From Pseudomonadota bacterium (GTDB lineage Bacteria; Pseudomonadota; Gammaproteobacteria; Burkholderiales; SG8-39): 10,003 nt of DNA. The DNA is taken from contig JAKAIH010000058.1 of NCBI GenBank assembly GCA_021825225.1, positions 1-10,003 of the forward strand, in the 5' to 3' direction. Shown piece after piece: positions 6,505 through 10,003 of the stretch. Below the pieces are notes generated by a model that made no database searches, was not told the origin of the DNA, and saw nothing but the letters and a program-made list of their open reading frames with translations. Numbering within the stretch: position 1 is the first letter of the stretch; each line of letters starts with the position of its first letter. The position numbers were made by a program, and so were the translations under genes.

Positions 6505-7417
6505 CCTGCAATCTGTCGCCCCGAGCAAAAGTCCAGGTGCGGGTAATGACGAGAATGTCGGTATCGCGCTTGATGTTGGCGGGGAAGCGGGCGTAGGGTG
6601 CGGCCATTTTTACAATGCGCTCTGCCGCACGGTCGAGAACCTGGTGCCCGGACGAACGCCGCACTTCGACCGATTCCAGACTGCCGTCGGAATTGATCGA
6701 AACGGTGAGCACGAGGCTGCCGTAAACCCGACCGCGCGCGTCGTCGGGATAATTCAGGTTGCCGATGCGCTCGACCTTGAGGCGCCAGTCCTCTACGTAC
6801 TGCGCGAAGCGGTATTCCTGCGCGCTTGAACCGATGAATTTTCTGATCGGGCGCTTTTGATACTCCTCGGACTGGCGCGCGATCTGCGCTTCCAGGCGCG
6901 CGATCGCGAGCGCGCTGGTGGCGAGGTCCTGGCCCGAAACGCGCGGCTGCGGCGCCTCGGCCGCGGACGCCGCCTTCGGCTGTTCGGCGGCGGGCACGCT
7001 TCTTCGCGCGCGCAGCTGCGTCATCATCTTCAGCTGCTGCGCCTCCAGTTCGTGCACCCGGCGCGCTGCGCGTTTCGCCTCTGCGCCGGTCTGAGCCTCC
7101 TTCAGCACAGGTAGCGGCGTCTTGGCGCGCCGGTTCTCGTCGGTATTCCCGCCGCCGTCCAGATTGGCCTGCGCCAGCACATTGGCGTTGACCGGTTTCG
7201 CGCGCGTCTTGCTGTTGACCAGCACGACGTCGAGCGACTGCGCGGCATACTTGTCGCGAATGATGTCAGGCAAGCGGAAATGGATGGACAATGCCACCGC
7301 GTGCAGGAAAATGGAAAGGCCCAGCGCGAGCGTGAGGCTGCGCGAGGAAGAATCCATGCCGGTCATGAACTCAGGCCAGCGCAGGCGCATGGAGCCGAGC
7401 GAATAGACGCTGTGCAA
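6497..7417 (-). CDS. TonB family energy transducer-like protein
   Basis: An inner-membrane protein with a periplasmic TonB C-terminal domain, expected to pass energy from an ExbB/ExbD-type motor to an outer-membrane partner. From TTG 7417 it has 306 residues: a cytoplasmic N-tail, one membrane helix at about 28-46 (LTLALGLSIFLHAVALSIHF), and SLDVVLVNSK with LAQANLDGGG just outside. A charged Ala/Glu/Gln/Arg linker follows, helical or coiled-coil in look (about 110-140 and 165-187). The TonB_C domain is at about 205-300 (YVEDWRLKVERIGNLNYP, GSLVLTVSINSDGSL, PYARFP, ITRTWTF). The TTG has GAGG 5 nt upstream. ATGs at 7390, 7366 and 7357 are alternatives and would shorten only the N-tail. The classical Pro-Lys linker is absent, and no exbB, exbD or receptor gene is nearby, so its client is unknown. 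Confidence 0.85.
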   Translation of the reverse strand: MHSVYSLGSMRLRWPEFMTGMDSSSRSLTLALGLSIFLHAVALSIHFRLPDIIRDKYAAQSLDVVLVNSKTRAKPVNANVLAQANLDGGGNTDENRRAKTPLPVLKEAQTGAEAKRAARRVHELEAQQLKMMTQLRARRSVPAAEQPKAASAAEAPQPRVSGQDLATSALAIARLEAQIARQSEEYQKRPIRKFIGSSAQEYRFAQYVEDWRLKVERIGNLNYPDDARGRVYGSLVLTVSINSDGSLESVEVRRSSGHQVLDRAAERIVKMAAPYARFPANIKRDTDILVITRTWTFARGDRLQGE

Positions 7418-7486
7418 TCAGACCTCAAATACTCCTGAAATCAATATATTCTATGCTTTACTAGAGAGTTCATCTTAACTTTGTCG
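7418..7486 (-). promoter_or_regulatory. AT-rich gap between RNase II and tonB-like genes, possible internal promoter
   Basis: This 69-bp gap is one of the most AT-rich spots in the window. On the minus strand it holds TAGAAT (plus 7448-7453) followed by ATATTGATTT. TTAAGA (plus 7473-7478) is the nearest -35-like hexamer, at a long 19-bp spacing. No terminator hairpin is visible, so the downstream tonB-aroE-mtgA genes may be served both by read-through and by a promoter here. GAGG 5 nt before the TTG start is the ribosome binding site. Confidence 0.3.
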
Positions 7487-9331
7487 CTAGCCCTCGGCCG
7501 ATCCCTTGTATCGAGCTTTGACCGAATTGTCGATCAGATCTATCCCCTCGATTTCAAGCAGCACGCGGCTGCCGACTTCCAGGTCCGGCAAGGAGGGTAT
7601 CCGGACATACAGCGGAATGCCTTCGAACTTGACCAGATTCTCGCGCAGCACCTGAGCCCGCGCCAGCGTTACCTGCTCCTGCAACAGCCAGCGCAGGCAC
7701 CAGTAATGCTCCATTTTGCTCTGAAACTGGTCGTAGGTCGCATAGGTCAGTTCGAATTCGCGCACTGCTGCGAGCAGATCGGCGGAATTCTTTCCGAACG
7801 GCGGCGCCGTAGCCGCGAGGCAGGCGAGCAACTGCCACTGGTTGAGCAGATCGATATAGCGGCGCAGCGGCGAGCTGGCCCAGATGTAATGCGACACGCC
7901 CAGACCCTGGTGCGGAGAGGGCACCGTGGTCATGCGCACCTTGCCGTTGGACTGGGTGCGGTAGATGGCGGGTATGCCGCGGTCGGCGAGCAGCCTGCCC
8001 CAGTTGTTGTTGGCGCTGATCATCAGCTCCGCCACCAGCTTGTCCAGCGGCGCGCCGCGCCTGCGCTCGACGATGCTGACGCGCTCGTTCTCGACGTAGA
8101 AATTGTAGTCGACCCGATCGGGTTGCGTTGCGGGCTTGCCGCGCGCTGCCTCCAGTTCGAGCGCGAGCCGCCACAGGAAAAAAAGTTCCGCCTCGAACGG
8201 CAGTTCGCCGCGTTCTTCACCGGCGAGAAAGGCTGCGTCCAGCGCTTCCACCTGGTGATGGCGCAGATTGGCGGCGATACGCACGCGCTCGACGCGCGTT
8301 TCCTGGCTCTCCACCAGGTACGACAGCGGATTGATGTCCAAATACAGCGATACCGCCGGGCAAGTGCGCCCCTCGGCCAGCGTGTAGCGTTCTATCACCT
8401 GCGGCGGCAGCATGGTGATCTTGCGTCCCGGAATATAAGCCGTCGACATGCGCGCGCGCGCGATTTTGTCCATCGCCGAAGCGGGCGCGAAACCCAGTGC
8501 CGGCGCGGCGATGTGGATGCCCACGCGATAGCGGCCGTTGGCGAGCCGCGTCAGGGAAAAAGCATCGTCGATTTCGGTAGTGCTGGCGTCGTCCAGGCTG
8601 AACGCGGCGACGGCGGCCAGAGGCAATTCCGGGGGGTCGCCGACGCTGATGTCCTCGGAAAAGCCAGCGTCGCCGTCGAAGTTTTCGAACAGGAAGCCGC
8701 CCAGATGGTAGTCGTGGCTGGAGGGCAGCGCGCCTGCGCGCTCGACGAGCCTTGCCGCCGATAGTCCGCTCGCCTCGCAGGCCAGCTCCAGCGCCTTGGT
8801 CTCGATGCGATTGCGGTCGGGCCGGTACAACAATTGCGGCAGTATCGCGTGCAGCGGCTCGGGAAGGGTGCCGCGCTGCAGCTCCTGCGCCCAGGACCGG
8901 ATCTGCTCCTCCTGCAACCGCCTTTTCTCCACGCCGGCAAGCGCCGCCTTGAGCGTGTCGGCGGGGGCGGCGCGAAAGCGCCCCTTGCCCTTGCGGTAGA
9001 AATACATGGGCGCCGACTGCAGCTTGATCAGGATAGAGGCGGCCTCGAGCGCGCTCGGAGCATGGCCGCAATATTCGCGCGCCAGATCGGCGAAACCGAA
9101 TTCCGCCTCGCCGCAGCATTGCCACAGGAAGTCGGTATCGATCTCGGCCGCCAAGGTCTCGGCCTTGCCCATGAGTTCGGCCAGCGGCGGCACGTCGAAA
9201 CGCAGCAGCACGCTCGCCGCCTTGATCTTGCTCCTTCTGCCGTGCGCAGCCTCCACCTGCAGCGACGAGTCGCTCTCCGCGAGCACCGCGCCGACCTTGA
9301 AAGAGCCGGTCTCTTCGTACAGCACATTCAT
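7487..9331 (-). CDS. RNase II family (RNB domain) exoribonuclease
   Basis: A cytosolic 3'-to-5' exoribonuclease of the RNB family that degrades single-stranded RNA with a metal-dependent active site. From ATG 9331 it has 614 residues, close to the 644 of E. coli RNase II. The N-terminal half holds an OB/cold-shock-like region and a helical insert. The RNB domain begins near 240 with FSLDDASTTEIDDAF (244-258) and contains VGIHIAAP (270-277), YIPGRKITMLPPQV (299-312), LVAELMISANNNWGRLL (432-448) and the signature IWASSPLRRYIDLLN (483-497). A C-terminal S1-like part spans about 565-610. Glu253 stands where E. coli RNase II has metal-binding Asp207. The frame extends to GTG 9406 through an ATG at 9376; 9331 is preferred because MNVLYEETGSFKVG looks like the family start, though no start has a Shine-Dalgarno. 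Sequence resembles the short RNase II subgroup rather than RNase R. Confidence 0.92.
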   Translation of the reverse strand: MNVLYEETGSFKVGAVLAESDSSLQVEAAHGRRSKIKAASVLLRFDVPPLAELMGKAETLAAEIDTDFLWQCCGEAEFGFADLAREYCGHAPSALEAASILIKLQSAPMYFYRKGKGRFRAAPADTLKAALAGVEKRRLQEEQIRSWAQELQRGTLPEPLHAILPQLLYRPDRNRIETKALELACEASGLSAARLVERAGALPSSHDYHLGGFLFENFDGDAGFSEDISVGDPPELPLAAVAAFSLDDASTTEIDDAFSLTRLANGRYRVGIHIAAPALGFAPASAMDKIARARMSTAYIPGRKITMLPPQVIERYTLAEGRTCPAVSLYLDINPLSYLVESQETRVERVRIAANLRHHQVEALDAAFLAGEERGELPFEAELFFLWRLALELEAARGKPATQPDRVDYNFYVENERVSIVERRRGAPLDKLVAELMISANNNWGRLLADRGIPAIYRTQSNGKVRMTTVPSPHQGLGVSHYIWASSPLRRYIDLLNQWQLLACLAATAPPFGKNSADLLAAVREFELTYATYDQFQSKMEHYWCLRWLLQEQVTLARAQVLRENLVKFEGIPLYVRIPSLPDLEVGSRVLLEIEGIDLIDNSVKARYKGSAEG

Positions 9332-9580
9332 GGGATCAAAGCCGGAGGAATAGGGTTGCTCGGTCGCCGCTGCCATGCCCGACGGGCAGCTTGCAAGTCG
9401 CGGCACCCGGGCCGCGTCCGGCTAAGCGCAGCGGAGCGAAATTATACTCCAGCCGCACCCGATCGCCGCGGCGGATGCGCGTCTCCAGCCACGCGTGGCA
9501 GAGTCGGCGGCATCCGGGTCGCGGGGCCGCGGGGCACTATGCGATACTTGCAGCTTGACCAAGCCGGAGGGAGGAATCGC
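9332..9580. promoter_or_regulatory. Divergent RNase II / HMG-CoA lyase intergenic region
   Basis: This 249-bp stretch has no gene I can support. On the minus strand it carries a perfect TATAAT (plus 9441-9446), the best -10 box in the window, though the -35 at 17 bp (GCGGCG) is poor. Transcription from it would give the RNase II mRNA a leader of about 100 nt. The middle holds the palindromic cluster described separately. On the plus side GATACT (9543-9548) is a weak -10 candidate for the lyase gene. GGAGGGAGGA (9566-9575) is that gene's strong ribosome binding site. Confidence 0.5.
9472..9516. repeat. Concentric inverted repeats upstream of both divergent genes
   Basis: A perfect 12-bp palindrome, GCCACGCGTGGC at 9488-9499, is flanked by the inverted pair CGGATGC (9472-9478) and GCATCCG (9510-9516). 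The outer pair and the inner palindrome share the same centre to within half a base (9494 and 9493.5). Another self-complementary decamer, CGCCGCGGCG, lies at 9464-9473. The arrangement suits a dyad-symmetric regulator site or a transcribed hairpin. It sits upstream of the RNase II -10 box and about 80 bp before the lyase start. Confidence 0.45.
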
Positions 9581-10003
9581 ATGCATGCAGGCGACGTAGC
9601 CATCACCGAAGTCGGTCCGCGCGACGGTTTGCAGAACACCGGGAGTTTCATGCCGACCGCGGCGAAGAAGGCCTGGATCAGCGCCGAAGCCGCCGCCGGC
9701 GTACGCTCGATCGAGGTCTGTTCCTTTGTCCCGGCAAAGCTCATCCCGCAGTTCGTCGATGCCGAGGAAGTGCTGGCGCATGCGAATTCCGTGACCGGAC
9801 TGACGCCGGTGGTGCTGGTGCCCAATGCCAAAGGCTGCGAGCGCGCGCTCGCAGCCGGCGCGCGCCGCGTCATGGTGCCGATTTCCGTGTCCGAGGCGCA
9901 CAGCATGAGCAATGTGCGCAAGACCACGGCGCAGGCGATCGAAGACTTTGCGCGCATGACCGATCTGGTGAGGGCGCAAGCAAAGGCGCAGCGCGCGCAA
10001 CTG
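9581..10003 (+). CDS. Hydroxymethylglutaryl-CoA lyase family protein (3' end cut by window edge)
   Basis: A DRE-TIM barrel lyase. HMG-CoA lyases cleave 3-hydroxy-3-methylglutaryl-CoA to acetyl-CoA and acetoacetate at the end of leucine breakdown. The 141 codons visible include EVGPRDGLQN (10-19) with the catalytic Arg14 and metal-binding Asp15, then SIEVCSFVPAKLIPQFVDA (43-61) with the conserved Glu45. VVLVPNAKGCERAL (77-90) and PISVSEAHSMSNVRKT (100-115) follow, matching the family order. The full protein should be about 300 residues, so the His-x-His metal site and the active-site Cys loop lie outside. The ATG at 9581 has the strong GGAGGGAGGA 5 nt upstream. The family also includes lyases for related acyl-CoAs, so the exact substrate is not settled. 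The gene is divergent from RNase II. Confidence 0.9.
   Translation, partial: MHAGDVAITEVGPRDGLQNTGSFMPTAAKKAWISAEAAAGVRSIEVCSFVPAKLIPQFVDAEEVLAHANSVTGLTPVVLVPNAKGCERALAAGARRVMVPISVSEAHSMSNVRKTTAQAIEDFARMTDLVRAQAKAQRAQL

Noticed and set aside
8451..8462. Run of six CG dinucleotides
   Set aside because: Lies within the RNase II coding region and encodes part of a conserved Arg/Ala stretch; ordinary for this GC content.
7481..8764. Open frame of 427 codons on the plus strand opposite RNase II
   Set aside because: Antisense reading of a gene with strong RNB motifs; composition typical of a shadow frame.
9422..10000. Open frames of 192 and 171 codons on the minus strand at the right edge
   Set aside because: They are opposite the HMG-CoA lyase gene, which has a strong ribosome binding site and clear motifs.

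Overview
The window is GC-rich (roughly two-thirds G+C), densely coded bacterial chromosome. The protein families and gene order point to a betaproteobacterium, probably of the Nitrosomonadales/Rhodocyclales kind. Pointers are a rubredoxin gene divergent from thiD-thiE-hemL, a ThiD of the betaproteobacterial type, and the series RNase II, TonB-like protein, aroE, mtgA. The taxonomic placement is inference from recall of these families; no search was run.

Layout. (1) 1-174, minus: nearly complete rubredoxin gene, running off the left edge. (2) 253-3005, plus: thiD, thiE and hemL, packed with a 3-bp gap and a 4-bp ATGA overlap. This is a cofactor operon for thiamine phosphate and for 5-aminolevulinate (tetrapyrroles). 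(3) 3051-3476, minus: mscL, convergent with hemL. (4) 3595-4911, plus: a UMF1/Atg22-like major facilitator transporter with a probable TTG start, divergent from mscL. (5) 4957-9331, minus: a four-gene block transcribed right to left, an RNase II family ribonuclease, a TonB family protein (TTG start), aroE and mtgA. The last three are separated by 9 bp and an 8-bp overlap. (6) 9581-10003, plus: the first 141 codons of an HMG-CoA lyase family protein with a strong ribosome binding site, cut by the right edge.

How the genes fit together. Most of the window is housekeeping: cofactor synthesis (thiD, thiE, hemL), RNA turnover (RNase II), the shikimate pathway (aroE), peptidoglycan polymerisation (mtgA) and osmotic protection (mscL). 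The less constrained items are the UMF1 transporter of unknown substrate, the TonB-like protein without exbB/exbD or a receptor gene nearby, and the acyl-CoA lyase gene.

I found no mobile element, phage gene, CRISPR array, tRNA, rRNA, toxin-antitoxin pair or defence gene, and no convincing new system. The second-look items are modest. They include a concentric inverted repeat between RNase II and the lyase, a Glu in place of a metal-binding Asp in RNase II, an atypical TonB linker, and short hairpins at gene junctions.
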